Positions 1-9,161 are shown, numbered from the stretch's first letter. The stretch: DNA of 64,000 nucleotides from Exiguobacterium sp. KRL4 (GCF_001870785.1 NZ_MOLV01000001.1:206916-270915); one strand, 5' to 3'. The notes: generated from the sequence alone by a model not told the origin. Numbers and translations: made by a program.

Positions 1-1
1 G

Positions 2-961
2 CACGGGACCAATCCGGCCTCGGCGTCAGTCGCAGGGTTTGATACAGTAACCGTCTTGTCTGATGCGCGGGGCCTGGTGGATTTAGCGGACTTGAAGAGT
101 AAGGTCGGCGAGGATACAGCGGCTTTGATGCTGACGAATCCGAATACACTTGGTTTGTTTGAGTCGGACATCGTCGAGATTGCCAAAGCAGTCCACGAAG
201 CAGGTGGGAAGTTGTATTATGATGGGGCGAATTCAAACGCTATCATGGGAATCGCACGTCCCGGAGATATGGGCTTTGATGTCGTTCACTTGAACCTTCA
301 TAAGACGTTTACAGGTCCTCACGGTGGCGGCGGTCCCGGTTCGGGTCCGGTCGGTGTCAAACAGGATTTGATTCCGTACTTGCCAAAACCAATCGTCGCG
401 AAGACCAACGACGGGTTTGTACTCGATTATGATCGTCCAGAATCGATTGGACGTGTCAAACCATTTTACGGGAACTTTGGGATCAACGTTCGGGCATACA
501 GTTATATCCGGACGATGGGAGGAACCGGTCTTGCCCGTGTCTCGAAAGAAGCTGTCTTGAATGCCAATTATATGCTCGCCCGATTAAAAGGCGCATATGA
601 TGCACCGTATGACGTCTACTGCAAACATGAATTTGTTTTATCAGGTCGTCGTCAAAAGGCGCTGGGTGTACGGACGCTTGATATCGCCAAACGACTGCTT
701 GATTTTGGGTATCACCCACCTACGATCTATTTCCCGCTAAACGTCGAAGAATGTATCATGATTGAGCCGACGGAAACGGAATCGAAGGAGACGTTGGATG
801 CGTTCTGTGACGCGATGCTACAAATTGCAAAAGAAGTCGAGGAAACACCGGATGTCGTCTTGAATGCACCACATACGACGGTCGTCAAGCGAATGGATGA
901 AACGTTGGCTGCGCGTAAACCAGTCTTACGGTATCAACCGAAACAAGAAGTGCACGTATAA
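2..961 (+). CDS. gcvPB: Glycine dehydrogenase (decarboxylating) subunit 2, 5' end outside window
   Basis: This is the C-terminal 319 residues of the P-protein beta subunit of the glycine cleavage system, which decarboxylates glycine on PLP and passes the aminomethyl group to lipoylated GcvH in the cytosol. The reading frame is open from base 2, so the true start lies upstream; the TTG at 56 is only an internal codon. The PLP lysine is the K in [10 protein letters not shown] (codon 302-304), followed by the glycine-rich GGGGPGSGP loop, both typical of the family. A strong hairpin follows the stop. In Bacillus it closes the gcvT-gcvPA-gcvPB operon and is followed, as here, by yqhL and lipM. Confidence 0.97.
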   Translation, partial: HGTNPASASVAGFDTVTVLSDARGLVDLADLKSKVGEDTAALMLTNPNTLGLFESDIVEIAKAVHEAGGKLYYDGANSNAIMGIARPGDMGFDVVHLNLHKTFTGPHGGGGPGSGPVGVKQDLIPYLPKPIVAKTNDGFVLDYDRPESIGRVKPFYGNFGINVRAYSYIRTMGGTGLARVSKEAVLNANYMLARLKGAYDAPYDVYCKHEFVLSGRRQKALGVRTLDIAKRLLDFGYHPPTIYFPLNVEECIMIEPTETESKETLDAFCDAMLQIAKEVEETPDVVLNAPHTTVVKRMDETLAARKPVLRYQPKQEVHV

Positions 962-963
962 TC

Positions 964-1002
964 AAAAAACCATCCCCGTCAGTACTGACGGGGATGGTTT
1001 TT
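964..1002. terminator. Bidirectional terminator between gcvPB and yqhL
   Basis: A perfect inverted repeat (CCATCCCCGTCAGT / ACTGACGGGGATGG) is flanked by A-run and T-run, so it can stop transcription from both convergent genes. Confidence 0.93.
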
Positions 1003-1014
1003 GTGAACAGGAGA

Positions 1015-1395
1015 TTAGCTACGTTTGACTTTTCCTGTCCATTGTTTGAATCCACCTTTGAGTTGGTAGAGGTTTGTATAACCGGCTTTTTTCAACACTT
1101 TGGCAGCTTGCGACGAACGCATGTTGCCTTGGCAATACAAGTAGATCGGCATATCCTTACGTAATTCTTTTGCCCGCATCTTCATTTGGCTGACCGGTAT
1201 GTTACGCGCGCCAATGATGTGACCACCTTTGAATTCTTGTGTTTCGCGGACATCGACGATTTGTGCTTTTCGATAATTGGCGCGGAATTCTTCTTGTGAC
1301 AGTTTTGTGATTCCTTTGACCGGCATGAAACGCCATGCGATATAAGCGATCAAGGCTACCCACAAGACGATTGTGATGATTGTACTGGTTTCCAT
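1015..1395 (-). CDS. yqhL: Membrane-anchored rhodanese-like sulfurtransferase YqhL
   Basis: A 126-residue protein: one N-terminal membrane helix (about residues 6-23) followed by a rhodanese domain with the active-site cysteine C88 in YLYCQGNMRSS. Rhodaneses carry sulfane sulfur on this cysteine; the physiological acceptor is not known. I chose the ATG at 1395 (METSTII), not the upstream in-frame codons, because GGAAG lies six bases before it and the product then has the length I remember for B. subtilis YqhL. A good sigma-A promoter lies at 1436-1464. The gene is convergent with gcvPB and divergent from lipM, as in Bacillus. Confidence 0.92.
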   Translation of the reverse strand: METSTIITIVLWVALIAYIAWRFMPVKGITKLSQEEFRANYRKAQIVDVRETQEFKGGHIIGARNIPVSQMKMRAKELRKDMPIYLYCQGNMRSSQAAKVLKKAGYTNLYQLKGGFKQWTGKVKRS

Positions 1396-1435
1396 AGCTA
1401 ACTTCCAACCCCTTCGTTCAGATAACATCCTTATC

Positions 1436-1464
1436 ATTATAGTAAACGAAATCGATTTCGGCAA
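1436..1464 (-). promoter_or_regulatory. Sigma-A promoter of yqhL with palindromic spacer
   Basis: Read on the minus strand, TTGCCG (1464-1459) and TATAAT (1441-1436) are separated by 17 bases. The spacer holds the perfect 14-base palindrome CGAAATCGATTTCG (1447-1460), which partly covers the -35 and would suit a dimeric repressor. Confidence 0.75.
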
Positions 1465-1534
1465 TCGACTCGTCGTTGCGCAGGACAGAAAGGGTCTGAT
1501 ACACTAATACGGAAACGTTTTTGGGGGTGTTCGC

Positions 1535-2365
1535 TTGATAAAAGAGTGGCAAGTATTGACGACTGAACGATTGGAACCGGCTCTAAACATGGCGATTGAC
1601 GAAGCATTGATCGGATTTGTAGGGCGTGGGGAAGTAGCTCCCACACTTCGTTTTTATTCGTGGGAACCTAGAGGGTTGAGTGTCGGTCATTTTCAGCGCG
1701 CAGTTAAGGATATTGATCGAGAACGGATTGAACAGCTAGGCATCCCGATTGTCCGTCGGATGACGGGCGGACGGGCGGTTCTTCATGCTGACGAATTGAC
1801 GTACAGTATCGTCATTCCAGAAACGTCAGAGGGATTACCGAAAACGGTCATTGAAAGTTATCGGATGCTGACAGAAGGTGTCCGGAAAGGGTATCATCAT
1901 TTAGGCATTCCGGTCGAGTTTTCGGTTCCAATGACCGAGCAAGAAAAAGAAGAATTACGAAAACCAAAATCTGCCGTCTGTTTTGATGCGGCGTCGTATT
2001 ATGAACTGGCGGTCGGGAAACGAAAAGTGGCTGGCAGTGCGCAAGTGCGGCATCAAGGTGTCGTCTTACAGCATGGATCAGTTCCGCTTTCGGTAGACGA
2101 AGGTGAACTGTTCGATTGTTTCGTATATGAAGATGAGACGATCCGGGAACGGATGAAAGCTCGGTTTGCCGGGAAGGCGGTTGCCTTAAATGAGTTGGCA
2201 GGACGGACTGTATCATTCGAAGAAGTCCGTGTCGCCTTTTTGAAGGGGTTCGAAGAGGCCCTTCAGTTGACATTCACACCCCTTGAATTCACAGAACATC
2301 AATGGCAGGAGATTGAACGTTTGGCCGCGAAATACCGTAGTGAAGAATGGAACTGGAAGCGCTAA
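1535..2365 (+). CDS. lipM: Octanoyl-[GcvH] lipoyl-pathway octanoyltransferase LipM
   Basis: LipM moves octanoate from acyl-carrier protein to GcvH, the first step of protein lipoylation in Bacillales. The 276-residue protein has the biotin/lipoate ligase fold: RRMTGGRAVLH at 74-84, the conserved cysteine C149 in SAVCFDAASYYEL that carries the acyl thioester in LipM-type enzymes, and the lysine motif KRKVAGSAQ near 162-170. The start is TTG at 1535 with GGGGGTG seven bases upstream. A possible promoter (TTGCGC near 1477, ACACT box about 18 bases on) is weak. Its position beside gcvPB matches Bacillus; GcvH itself is not in the window. Confidence 0.95.
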   Translation: MIKEWQVLTTERLEPALNMAIDEALIGFVGRGEVAPTLRFYSWEPRGLSVGHFQRAVKDIDRERIEQLGIPIVRRMTGGRAVLHADELTYSIVIPETSEGLPKTVIESYRMLTEGVRKGYHHLGIPVEFSVPMTEQEKEELRKPKSAVCFDAASYYELAVGKRKVAGSAQVRHQGVVLQHGSVPLSVDEGELFDCFVYEDETIRERMKARFAGKAVALNELAGRTVSFEEVRVAFLKGFEEALQLTFTPLEFTEHQWQEIERLAAKYRSEEWNWKR

Positions 2366-2389
2366 AGAGATGGATTGGAAGGTGATGTC

Positions 2390-2812
2390 GTGCCGACTCC
2401 GAGCATGGAAGATTATTTGGAACAAATCTATATTTTGATTGAAGAAAAAGGATATGCCCGCGTTTCTGATATCGCTGAACTTTTAGGTGTACACCCGTCC
2501 TCTGTGACGAAGATGGTCCAAAAGCTGGATCGTGAAGAATATCTTGTCTATGAGAAGTATCGTGGTCTGATGTTGACGGCAAAAGGTCGGAAAGTTGGGA
2601 AACGTCTGGTCGAACGTCATGCTTTATTAGAAGATTTTTTACGGCTCGTTGGTGTGGATGAATCCTTGATTTATAAAGATGTCGAAGGAATCGAACACCA
2701 TATCAGTATCGAGGCCTTAGATAAAATCAACGGAATGATTCAATTTTTTGCAGACCGACCTGAATTACAAAAAGAATTTCAAAAACATCAACAAGTACAC
2801 CCGGAAGACTGA
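2390..2812 (+). CDS. mntR: Manganese-responsive transcriptional repressor MntR (DtxR family)
   Basis: A 140-residue DtxR-family repressor that binds Mn(II) and shuts off manganese uptake genes. N-terminal winged helix (about 5-70, recognition helix around [12 protein letters not shown]) and a C-terminal dimer domain. I start at GTG 2390, because GGAAGGTGAT sits just upstream and because numbering from this codon places D8, E11, H77, E99, E102 and H103 exactly where the six metal ligands of B. subtilis MntR lie; the in-frame TTG at 2375 would shift them. It starts 24 bases after lipM and ends in a hairpin that overlaps its stop codon. Confidence 0.97.
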   Translation: MPTPSMEDYLEQIYILIEEKGYARVSDIAELLGVHPSSVTKMVQKLDREEYLVYEKYRGLMLTAKGRKVGKRLVERHALLEDFLRLVGVDESLIYKDVEGIEHHISIEALDKINGMIQFFADRPELQKEFQKHQQVHPED

Positions 2813-2828
2813 GTGTACTTGTTTTTTT
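2792..2828 (+). terminator. Terminator overlapping the mntR stop codon
   Basis: CAAGTACAC pairs with GTGTACTTG across a 12-base loop that contains the stop codon; seven T follow. Confidence 0.88.
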
Positions 2829-2856
2829 GCATAAATTAACTTAAAAGACGAACAAT

Positions 2857-2878
2857 CTATAATGTAATATCATTATAG
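2857..2878. promoter_or_regulatory. Perfect inverted repeat upstream of the hpt-like gene, possible operator
   Basis: CTATAATG and CATTATAG are separated by TAATAT, just upstream of an extended -10 (TGC TATACT at 2901-2909). The half sites resemble Fur-type ATAATG/CATTAT halves but with a 6-base instead of 5-base centre. The regulator is unknown. Confidence 0.5.
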
Positions 2879-2939
2879 TACGGTTAATGAAGATGGAGTG
2901 TGCTATACTGACGGTGAAAATCATCAGAGGGGGTGACGG

Positions 2940-3485
2940 GTGGATTCTCACCTGGATATGGAAATCGTCATTAAAGAAAAGTTAGTCTCAGAGTCGGAAC
3001 TTGCGGTAAAAGTAAAAGAACTCGCATCTGCCATTGAACATGATGCAGCAGGCCGGCAAATCGTTTTAGTCGTTGTACTGAAAGGATCGATGGTATTTGC
3101 TGCCGATTTAATGCGTGAAATCAAGGGCAGTGTCCAAATCGATACAGTCGCCTGTTCTTCGTATGGTGCTAAAACGGTTTCGTCAGGGCGCGTACAACTC
3201 AAAAAAGATTTAGACCTCGATGTAGAAGGAAAATATGTCGTCGTCGTCGAGGACATCATCGATACGGGGCATACATTAAGTTTCTTATGCGAACACATGA
3301 AGTTGCATAAACCAGGTGTCCTGAAGATTTGTACGCTGCTTGATAAGCCTGCCCGGCGTGAGGTACCGTTGGCAGCTGATTATGTTGGGTTTGAGATTCC
3401 GGACTATTTTGTAGTCGGGTATGGAATTGATTGTGCGGAAGAATACCGTAACCTGCCGTATGTCGGCTGGGTCGAGACCGATTAA
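2940..3485 (+). CDS. Hypoxanthine/purine phosphoribosyltransferase family protein, probable second copy
   Basis: A type I phosphoribosyltransferase of 181 residues that should transfer ribose phosphate from PRPP to a purine base. The PRPP motif VVVVEDIIDTGHTL (100-113) and the pyrophosphate loop LKGSM (47-51) are intact, and the hood motif near the C-terminus (VGYGIDCAEEYRNLPYVG) is typical of bacterial HPRT. The GTG start at 2940 follows AGAGGGGGTGA. The main hpt of Bacillales sits beside tilS and ftsH, so this stand-alone gene, inserted between mntR and yqhP, is probably a paralogue; its preferred base cannot be read from the sequence. It has its own promoter region with a 22-base inverted repeat and a strong terminator. 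Confidence 0.9.
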   Translation: MDSHLDMEIVIKEKLVSESELAVKVKELASAIEHDAAGRQIVLVVVLKGSMVFAADLMREIKGSVQIDTVACSSYGAKTVSSGRVQLKKDLDLDVEGKYVVVVEDIIDTGHTLSFLCEHMKLHKPGVLKICTLLDKPARREVPLAADYVGFEIPDYFVVGYGIDCAEEYRNLPYVGWVETD

Positions 3486-3535
3486 AAAAACAGCAACCGG
3501 TTGTCCCCGTCGGACATCCGGTTGCTGTTTGTTGT
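3484..3535. terminator. Bidirectional terminator between hpt-like gene and yqhP
   Basis: CAGCAACCGG pairs with CCGGTTGCTG and an inner GTCC/GGAC extends the stem; A-run before and T-rich tail after serve both convergent genes. Confidence 0.9.
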
Positions 3536-3937
3536 TTAAAAAGCACGTTTTTTCTTTTTGCCTTTTTTACCTTCGATGACGGTCAGATGTGGTGCTTTTG
3601 ACCGATCGCGAAGCGGGCGGACTTTATTGGAAGCAGGAGTTTTCGTCGTTTTAACCGGTTTCTTTTTAAATTCAGTCCGGCGAGGTGGTTGATCACGTTT
3701 GGCATGCATTTTTTTGGACTGAGCCACAGACTTCCGGTATTGAGAGTTCGATCCGCTGCTGACGCTATTGCGTGTTAAAAATTTAAACAGCAAGAAGATG
3801 ATTCCAGCTGTAATCGCAAAAAACAGTAATTGTGAAAACAGACTACCAGGATCATTAGCAAGCTTATATCCAAAGCCGACAAAAGCAAACAGTAACACGA
3901 CCAGTGCAAATGTAGAGCCAATCCGTTGTCTAATCAT
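3536..3937 (-). CDS. yqhP: YqhP/SA1362-family small membrane protein
   Basis: A 133-residue protein with two membrane helices (about 10-26 and 35-54) and a long, very basic tail rich in K, R and T, which should lie in the cytoplasm. Its size, topology and place directly downstream of yqhQ fit the SA1362/YqhP family of unknown function. The minus-strand gene ends at the bidirectional terminator and begins 20 bases after the yqhQ stop, so the two are probably one transcript. No catalytic motif is visible. Confidence 0.8.
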   Translation of the reverse strand: MIRQRIGSTFALVVLLFAFVGFGYKLANDPGSLFSQLLFFAITAGIIFLLFKFLTRNSVSSGSNSQYRKSVAQSKKMHAKRDQPPRRTEFKKKPVKTTKTPASNKVRPLRDRSKAPHLTVIEGKKGKKKKRAF

Positions 3938-3957
3938 ATTATCACCCCTGTTATCAA

Positions 3958-4902
3958 TTAACCAAGTGCGTTCTCATGTAGGTTATCTTCCTGTTTTTCG
4001 AGTGCTTCAAACGCATAAATCGCAACCTCGATCTGTGAATCGTCCGGTTCTTTTGTCGTCAAGTACTGTAACCAAAGGCCGGGCAACGCAATGACACGTA
4101 ATCCTTTAATGTTTTGGGCTTTGTTCGTTAACTGTAAAACTTCAAATGACAGACCGATGACGACGGGAAGTAACGCAATCCGAAAGGCGAGTCGGACCCA
4201 CAAAGGATCAGTCGGCACGATTAAATAGACGAAAAACCCGACGATGACCGTGAAGATTAAGAAACTTGATCCACATCGGTAATGCAGGCGACTACTCACT
4301 CGAACATTTTCGACGGTCAACGGCCGCCCGCTTTCGACGCAGTTGATGACTTTGTGTTCCGCCCCATGATACTGGAACAGCCGTTTGACGAGTGGGGTCA
4401 AGGAAATCAAATACAAATAAGTGAAGAGAAGTGTCAGTTTAATCGACGCCTCAAGAACATTTTGAATCAAGTGACCGGATAACGCCGGGAAATAGCTGAA
4501 GAGTGAGGCTAAAAAAGCAGGCAATAACGTGAACAGCAGCTTACCGAAAAAGAACGACAATACGCCGATGAAGGCAACACCAAGCCATTTCGTTAATTGT
4601 CCTTGATGTGCTTCTTCCGGTTCTTCCTCCCCTGGATTGACGCCGTAACGATCACTTGCGAAGTTCATGTGACTCGCTCCATTGGCAGAGGACTCGACTA
4701 ATGCGAATAAACCACGAAGTAAAGGGATTTTTTTACCGATCGCAATCCGTCGGCGAATCGGTTTTTTTTGTTCGAACGTTTCAATCGTCGCATCGTTTCG
4801 CCGGATTGCGGAGACGGCATGGGTCGCATTTTGGAACATGACACCCTCGACGATGGCTTGTCCACCGACGGGTGCTTTAGCAGTTTTCATATAGAAACGC
4901 AT
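3958..4902 (-). CDS. yqhQ: YqhQ, DUF1385 polytopic membrane protein
   Basis: A 314-residue member of the DUF1385 family. It opens with the conserved GGQAIVEGVMF (13-23), then a basic region, a membrane pair around 105-165, the invariant GAEHK motif (180-184), and further helices around 211-255. The function of the family is not established. I keep the first ATG (4902); a second ATG four codons in (MKTAKAP) has equally poor upstream spacing. The gene is divergent from aroQ and co-directional with yqhP. Confidence 0.9.
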   Translation of the reverse strand: MRFYMKTAKAPVGGQAIVEGVMFQNATHAVSAIRRNDATIETFEQKKPIRRRIAIGKKIPLLRGLFALVESSANGASHMNFASDRYGVNPGEEEPEEAHQGQLTKWLGVAFIGVLSFFFGKLLFTLLPAFLASLFSYFPALSGHLIQNVLEASIKLTLLFTYLYLISLTPLVKRLFQYHGAEHKVINCVESGRPLTVENVRVSSRLHYRCGSSFLIFTVIVGFFVYLIVPTDPLWVRLAFRIALLPVVIGLSFEVLQLTNKAQNIKGLRVIALPGLWLQYLTTKEPDDSQIEVAIYAFEALEKQEDNLHENALG

Positions 4903-4990
4903 CCTATCTTCAAGTAAAATATCGTGTACCGTCAGTTTACTTGATTTGTGGAAAAAAGACTATGCTCAGCTGTCGAAGTCAGATGAAAAT

Positions 4991-5021
4991 TTGGGAGCCG
5001 GAAAACGACTTATGATACAAT
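4991..5021 (+). promoter_or_regulatory. Possible aroQ promoter
   Basis: TTGGGA at 4991 is followed by TATGAT and GATACAAT near 5011-5021; spacing is 14 to 19 bases depending on the box chosen, so the assignment is tentative. Confidence 0.4.
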
Positions 5022-5047
5022 GACAGGGACAATCTGGAGGTGATGAG

Positions 5048-5470
5048 ATGCGGATATTGATCTTGAATGGACCGAACTTGAATTTGCTGGGTACACGAGA
5101 ACCAACTACATATGGAACCGAGACGTTATCTGATTTAGAAGAGCAGCTGAGGGAACGTTTTCAACAGGTTGATTTTCGGTTCATACAATCGAATCATGAA
5201 GGGGATTTGGTTGATCGGTTACACGAAGCACGAGGATATGACGGAATCGTCTTGAATGCCGCTGCCTATACGCATACGAGCATTGCCTTACGGGATGCGA
5301 TAGCGGCGATTGAAGTGCCGACGATTGAAGTCCACCTGTCGAACGTCCACGCCCGTGAATCGTTTCGACACCACTCGATGTTAGCACCGGTTTGTCGTGG
5401 GGTCATCAGTGGACTCGGCATGAAGGGGTATCTACTAGCTGTTGAGGCATTGATTCATCCGTCTACATAA
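5048..5470 (+). CDS. aroQ: Type II 3-dehydroquinate dehydratase
   Basis: Dehydrates 3-dehydroquinate to 3-dehydroshikimate in the shikimate pathway, the route to chorismate used by the trp operon further on. The 140-residue length is standard for the dodecameric type II enzyme. [13 protein letters not shown] (7-19) holds the catalytic R17, Y22 follows, and [17 protein letters not shown] carries H101, all in the usual places. GGAGGTGATGAG precedes the ATG. It is followed after 19 bases by pepQ, as in Bacillus (yqhS-yqhT-efp). Confidence 0.97.
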   Translation: MRILILNGPNLNLLGTREPTTYGTETLSDLEEQLRERFQQVDFRFIQSNHEGDLVDRLHEARGYDGIVLNAAAYTHTSIALRDAIAAIEVPTIEVHLSNVHARESFRHHSMLAPVCRGVISGLGMKGYLLAVEALIHPST

Positions 5471-5489
5471 TAAAAGGGGGAAAACAGAC

Positions 5490-6554
5490 ATGAAACATCG
5501 TATCGAAGCACTTCAAACGGCACTTAAAGAACGTGACTTACCAGGTCTTCTCGTGACGAAGGCAGAAAACATTCGTTATATTTCCGGATTTACCGGTTCG
5601 AGTGGTGCATGTCTTGTGACAGCTGAACAAGCCTATTTCGTAACGGATTTCCGTTATACGGAACAAGCGGCGGATCAAGTCAAAGGAATGGAAATCGTTC
5701 AAATCGAACGGTCTATTCCAGAGACGATGGGAGAATTGATGGTGGGTGCACGTGTCCGTGCAGTTGGCGTCGAAAAAGATGCGATGACGCTCAGTTCATT
5801 TGAAGCTTTCGATCAAGCTTCTTCGGTCGAGTTGGTACCGACGACGGGAATCGTCGAAAACCTACGCTTGATTAAGGATTCTTCAGAGATTAAGATGATT
5901 AAGGAAGCGGTGGAGTTGGCTGATGCCACGTTCCACCACATCTTGACGTATATTCAAGCAGGCAGAACCGAGCTCGAAGTATCGAATGAATTGGAATTCT
6001 TCATGCGCAAACAAGGCGCGACGTCTTCTTCTTTCGATACGATTGTTGCTTCCGGTTACCGTTCGGCGTTACCCCATGGCGTCGCAAGTTCAAAAGTCAT
6101 TCAGACGGGCGAACTCGTCACACTGGATTTCGGTGCGCTTCTGAATGGATACGTATCGGACATCACGCGTACCGTCGCAATCGGACCAATTAGTCCGGAG
6201 TTACAAAAGATTTATGATACGGTGCTAAAAGCACAGCTTGCGGGTGTAGATGGACTTCGTCCTGGTATTACCGGAATCGAAGCCGATGCATTGACACGCG
6301 ATATCATCAAAGACGCGGGATACGGAGAGTACTTCGGACATTCGACAGGACATGGAATCGGTCTAGAGGTGCATGAAGGACCGGGACTATCGTTCCGTTC
6401 CGAAACGAAACTTGAGCCGGGGATGATCGTAACCGTCGAACCGGGTATTTACGTTCCGCAAGTCGGAGGATGCCGGATTGAGGACGATGTTTTGATTACC
6501 GCATCAGGGCGTGAGATTCTATCGTCTTCACCAAAAGAACTGATCACACTTTAA
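5490..6554 (+). CDS. pepQ: M24 family Xaa-Pro dipeptidase/aminopeptidase
   Basis: A 354-residue cytosolic metallopeptidase of the pita-bread fold that cleaves the bond before proline in short peptides. An N-terminal creatinase-like domain (1-125) is followed by the catalytic domain with the five dinuclear metal ligands in order: D213 in TLDFG, D224 in VSDITRT, H288 in HSTGHGIG, E317 in TVEPGIY and E331 in CRIEDDV. AAAGGGGGAAA precedes the ATG. The pair pepQ-efp is conserved across Bacillales; whether this is PepQ or an aminopeptidase P-type enzyme cannot be settled by eye. Its B. subtilis counterpart by position is yqhT. Confidence 0.93.
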   Translation: MKHRIEALQTALKERDLPGLLVTKAENIRYISGFTGSSGACLVTAEQAYFVTDFRYTEQAADQVKGMEIVQIERSIPETMGELMVGARVRAVGVEKDAMTLSSFEAFDQASSVELVPTTGIVENLRLIKDSSEIKMIKEAVELADATFHHILTYIQAGRTELEVSNELEFFMRKQGATSSSFDTIVASGYRSALPHGVASSKVIQTGELVTLDFGALLNGYVSDITRTVAIGPISPELQKIYDTVLKAQLAGVDGLRPGITGIEADALTRDIIKDAGYGEYFGHSTGHGIGLEVHEGPGLSFRSETKLEPGMIVTVEPGIYVPQVGGCRIEDDVLITASGREILSSSPKELITL

Positions 6555-6587
6555 AACAGCAAGATCAACATTTAGGAGGAACTTTTC

Positions 6588-7154
6588 ATGGTATCAGTAA
6601 ACGATTTAAAAACAGGATTAACAATTAAGACATCAGACGGAATGATTTGGCAAGTCCTTGAATTTCAACACGTTAAACCAGGTAAAGGTGCGGCATTCGT
6701 CCGGACGAAAATGCGGAACATCCGAAACGGAAACATTCAAGAGATGACATTCCGTGGCGGCGAACGTGTCGAACGTGCTCACATCGAACGGAATAAAATG
6801 CAATATCTTTATCCGATGGGTGAAACGTATGTCTTCATGGATACAGAATCATACGAGCAATTGGAACTGACAACGGCTCAAGTCGAAGCAGCACTCCCGT
6901 TCCTGCTTGAAAACATGGAAGTTCAAATTGCCATCTACAACGGTGAAGTTCTTGGAATCGAACTTCCGAATACGATCGTCATGACGATTGTCGAAGCAGA
7001 GCCGGGAGTCAAAGGGGATACAGCATCAAACGTCAAGAAAAATGCAACGGTTGAGACGGGACATATCATCCACGTCCCACTCTTCATCGAAGCAGGAGAA
7101 AAAGTAACAGTTGATACACGTACTGGTGATTTCACAGGGCGTTACAACGGATAA
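6588..7154 (+). CDS. efp: Translation elongation factor P
   Basis: EF-P binds between the P and E sites and rescues ribosomes stalled on polyproline. The 188-residue protein shows the three beta-barrel domains; the modification lysine is K33 at the tip of the [10 protein letters not shown] loop, which is 5-aminopentanolylated at the equivalent K32 in B. subtilis. TAGGAGGA lies nine bases before the ATG. A hairpin terminator follows. In sporulating Bacillus the next genes are yqhV and the eight-gene spoIIIA operon; here the next gene is accB. Confidence 0.98.
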   Translation: MVSVNDLKTGLTIKTSDGMIWQVLEFQHVKPGKGAAFVRTKMRNIRNGNIQEMTFRGGERVERAHIERNKMQYLYPMGETYVFMDTESYEQLELTTAQVEAALPFLLENMEVQIAIYNGEVLGIELPNTIVMTIVEAEPGVKGDTASNVKKNATVETGHIIHVPLFIEAGEKVTVDTRTGDFTGRYNG

Positions 7155-7166
7155 TTCAGTTAAAAC

Positions 7167-7208
7167 AACGCCCGTTCATCCTCGGATTGAATCAACGGGC
7201 GTTTTTTT
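7167..7208 (+). terminator. Terminator of efp
   Basis: AACGCCCGTT pairs with AACGGGCGTT and is followed by a run of seven T. Confidence 0.92.
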
Positions 7209-7256
7209 CTTTTGTCTTGACTTGCGTCCTTTGGTATGACCAGTTAATATTAGTAT

Positions 7257-7284
7257 TTGAGCAGGCATTAGCACCTGGTATAAT
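7257..7284 (+). promoter_or_regulatory. accBC promoter overlapped by a FapR-like operator
   Basis: TTGAGC (7257-7262) and TATAAT (7279-7284) are 16 bases apart. The stretch ATTAGCACCTGGTATAAT (7267-7284) covers the spacer and -10 and resembles the FapR operator ATTAGTACC-N-GGTACTAAT, with one substitution and one missing base in the right arm. Confidence 0.7.
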
Positions 7285-7333
7285 ATTTAAGTATAATAAC
7301 AAAGGTGAATGTTAAGATAGGGGATGAAGAAAA

Positions 7334-7789
7334 ATGAAAATCGATCAGTTGAAGCAAGTGCTCGAAATGTTGGACCAGTCGAGTGTCAATGAACTTTCTC
7401 TTGAAACCGATACGTATAAGTTAAAATTAAAAAAACAAAATGATAACATTGTTGTCTCACATCAAGCACCGGCTCCGGTGGCAACATCAGCACCGCAAGC
7501 TCCAGTGGCAGTCACAGAATCAGCAACGGAACAACCAGACGTTGAAACCGATACGGTGACAATCAATGCGCTGATGGTCGGAACGTTTTATTCGCGTCCG
7601 AACCCGGACAAACCATCTTTCGTCAAAGTCGGCGATCAAATCGAAGTCGGTCAAGTCGTCTGTGTGTTAGAAGCAATGAAACTATTTAATAATCTGAACT
7701 CGGAAGTAGCCGGAACGGTCGTCGAAATTCTCGTCGCAGATGGAGATCTTGTCGAATTTGGACAACCCCTCTTCCGGATTCGTCCTTGA
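7334..7789 (+). CDS. accB: Biotin carboxyl carrier protein of acetyl-CoA carboxylase
   Basis: Carries CO2 on biotin between AccC and the AccAD carboxyltransferase in the first step of fatty acid synthesis. The 151-residue protein has an N-terminal dimer region, a flexible linker rich in A, P, V and T (about 42-70), and a C-terminal biotinyl domain with the acceptor K116 in EAMKLFN. GATAGGGGATGAAGAAA precedes the ATG. Its stop is 14 bases before the accC start, so the two are co-transcribed from the promoter at 7257. Confidence 0.97.
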   Translation: MKIDQLKQVLEMLDQSSVNELSLETDTYKLKLKKQNDNIVVSHQAPAPVATSAPQAPVAVTESATEQPDVETDTVTINALMVGTFYSRPNPDKPSFVKVGDQIEVGQVVCVLEAMKLFNNLNSEVAGTVVEILVADGDLVEFGQPLFRIRP

Positions 7790-7803
7790 GCGAGGTGATG
7801 GCA

Positions 7804-9156
7804 ATGGAAAAACTTTTAATAGCGAACCGAGGCGAGATTGCAGTCCGAATCATCCGGGCAGCTAAAGAACTTGGCATTCAGACGGTTGCGGTCTATTCGA
7901 CAGCGGATCGTGATGCTTTACATGTCCGACTAGCAGATGAAGCGTATTGTATCGGCGATGTGAGTTCGGCCGCCTCCTACTTAAACGTCACGAATATCTT
8001 AGCCGTCGCGACCAACCGGAATGTGACGATGATTCACCCCGGATACGGATTTTTGGCTGAAAATGTCGATTTTGCAGAAATGTGTGAGGCATGCGGCATC
8101 AAATTCGTCGGACCGACATCGGATGCGATTCGTCAAATGGGGATCAAAGATGTCGCTAAAAAAACAATGATAGCCTGTGGCGTGCCGGTCGTACCGGGTT
8201 CGGACGGGACGGTCACGGACGACGAAGCGTTGCAACTGGCAGACGAGATCGGATACCCGGTCATCATAAAGGCTACGGCAGGCGGCGGTGGTAAAGGAAT
8301 TCGTGTCGCCCGTTCGAAGGCGGAACTCGTGACAGGACTAGATGAGACACGCCGTGAGGCAAAACAGGCGTTCGGGAACAGTGACGTCTATCTCGAACGT
8401 TTCATTGAAGAGTTTCGTCACGTCGAAGTCCAAGTCTTGGCAGATCGCCATGGTAACGTGATTCATTTAGGGGAGCGAGACTGTACGGTCCAGCGACGGA
8501 TGCAAAAATTAATCGAAGAAGCACCGTCACCGGCAGTCAGTCCGGCGACACGCTTAAAAATGGGGGAAGCAGCCGTCAAAGCGGCGAAGGCGATTGACTA
8601 CACGGGAGCTGGGACCATCGAGTTCATCTTCGTCGAAGAGACGGAAGAGTTTTTCTTCATGGAGATGAATACGCGGATTCAGGTCGAACATCCCGTAACC
8701 GAGATGATCACCGGATTTGATCTTGTGCAGGCACAGCTTCAGGTTGCGCTGGATCATCCGTTAGCGGTCCAACAGGAGGATATCGAATTCCGGGGTCATT
8801 CGATTGAATGCCGGATCAATGCGGAAGATCCGGATTACGACTTCCGTCCGCATGCGGGACGTGTCACACAGTATGTCACACCGGGTGGGATGGGCGTCCG
8901 TATCGACAGTGCCGTATATCCGGGTTACATGATTCCACCGTACTATGATTCGATGGTCGCGAAATTGATCGTGCATGCTGAAACACGAGAAGAGGCGTGT
9001 GCGAAGATGGAACGCGCTTTATCGGAATTTTGGATCGAAGGGGTCAAAACGACGATTCCTTTCCATCAAAAAGTCTTGGCACATCCCGTGTTTCGCCGTG
9101 GAACATTTACGACGAAGTTTACGGAACGTGAACTGAAGGCAGAAATCGTGAAATGA
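7804..9156 (+). CDS. accC: Biotin carboxylase subunit of acetyl-CoA carboxylase
   Basis: Uses ATP and bicarbonate to carboxylate the biotin of AccB. The 450-residue protein starts [15 protein letters not shown], has the glycine-rich ATP lid [11 protein letters not shown], the conserved [25 protein letters not shown] with metal-binding and catalytic residues, and a C-terminal barrel. I start at ATG 7804 because AGGTGAT lies six bases upstream and the product then begins like other AccC proteins; ATG 7798 is too close to the ribosome site. In Bacillus the Asp23-family gene yqhY follows; here there is only a terminator. Confidence 0.97.
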   Translation: MEKLLIANRGEIAVRIIRAAKELGIQTVAVYSTADRDALHVRLADEAYCIGDVSSAASYLNVTNILAVATNRNVTMIHPGYGFLAENVDFAEMCEACGIKFVGPTSDAIRQMGIKDVAKKTMIACGVPVVPGSDGTVTDDEALQLADEIGYPVIIKATAGGGGKGIRVARSKAELVTGLDETRREAKQAFGNSDVYLERFIEEFRHVEVQVLADRHGNVIHLGERDCTVQRRMQKLIEEAPSPAVSPATRLKMGEAAVKAAKAIDYTGAGTIEFIFVEETEEFFFMEMNTRIQVEHPVTEMITGFDLVQAQLQVALDHPLAVQQEDIEFRGHSIECRINAEDPDYDFRPHAGRVTQYVTPGGMGVRIDSAVYPGYMIPPYYDSMVAKLIVHAETREEACAKMERALSEFWIEGVKTTIPFHQKVLAHPVFRRGTFTTKFTERELKAEIVK

Positions 9157-9161
9157 TTGAG

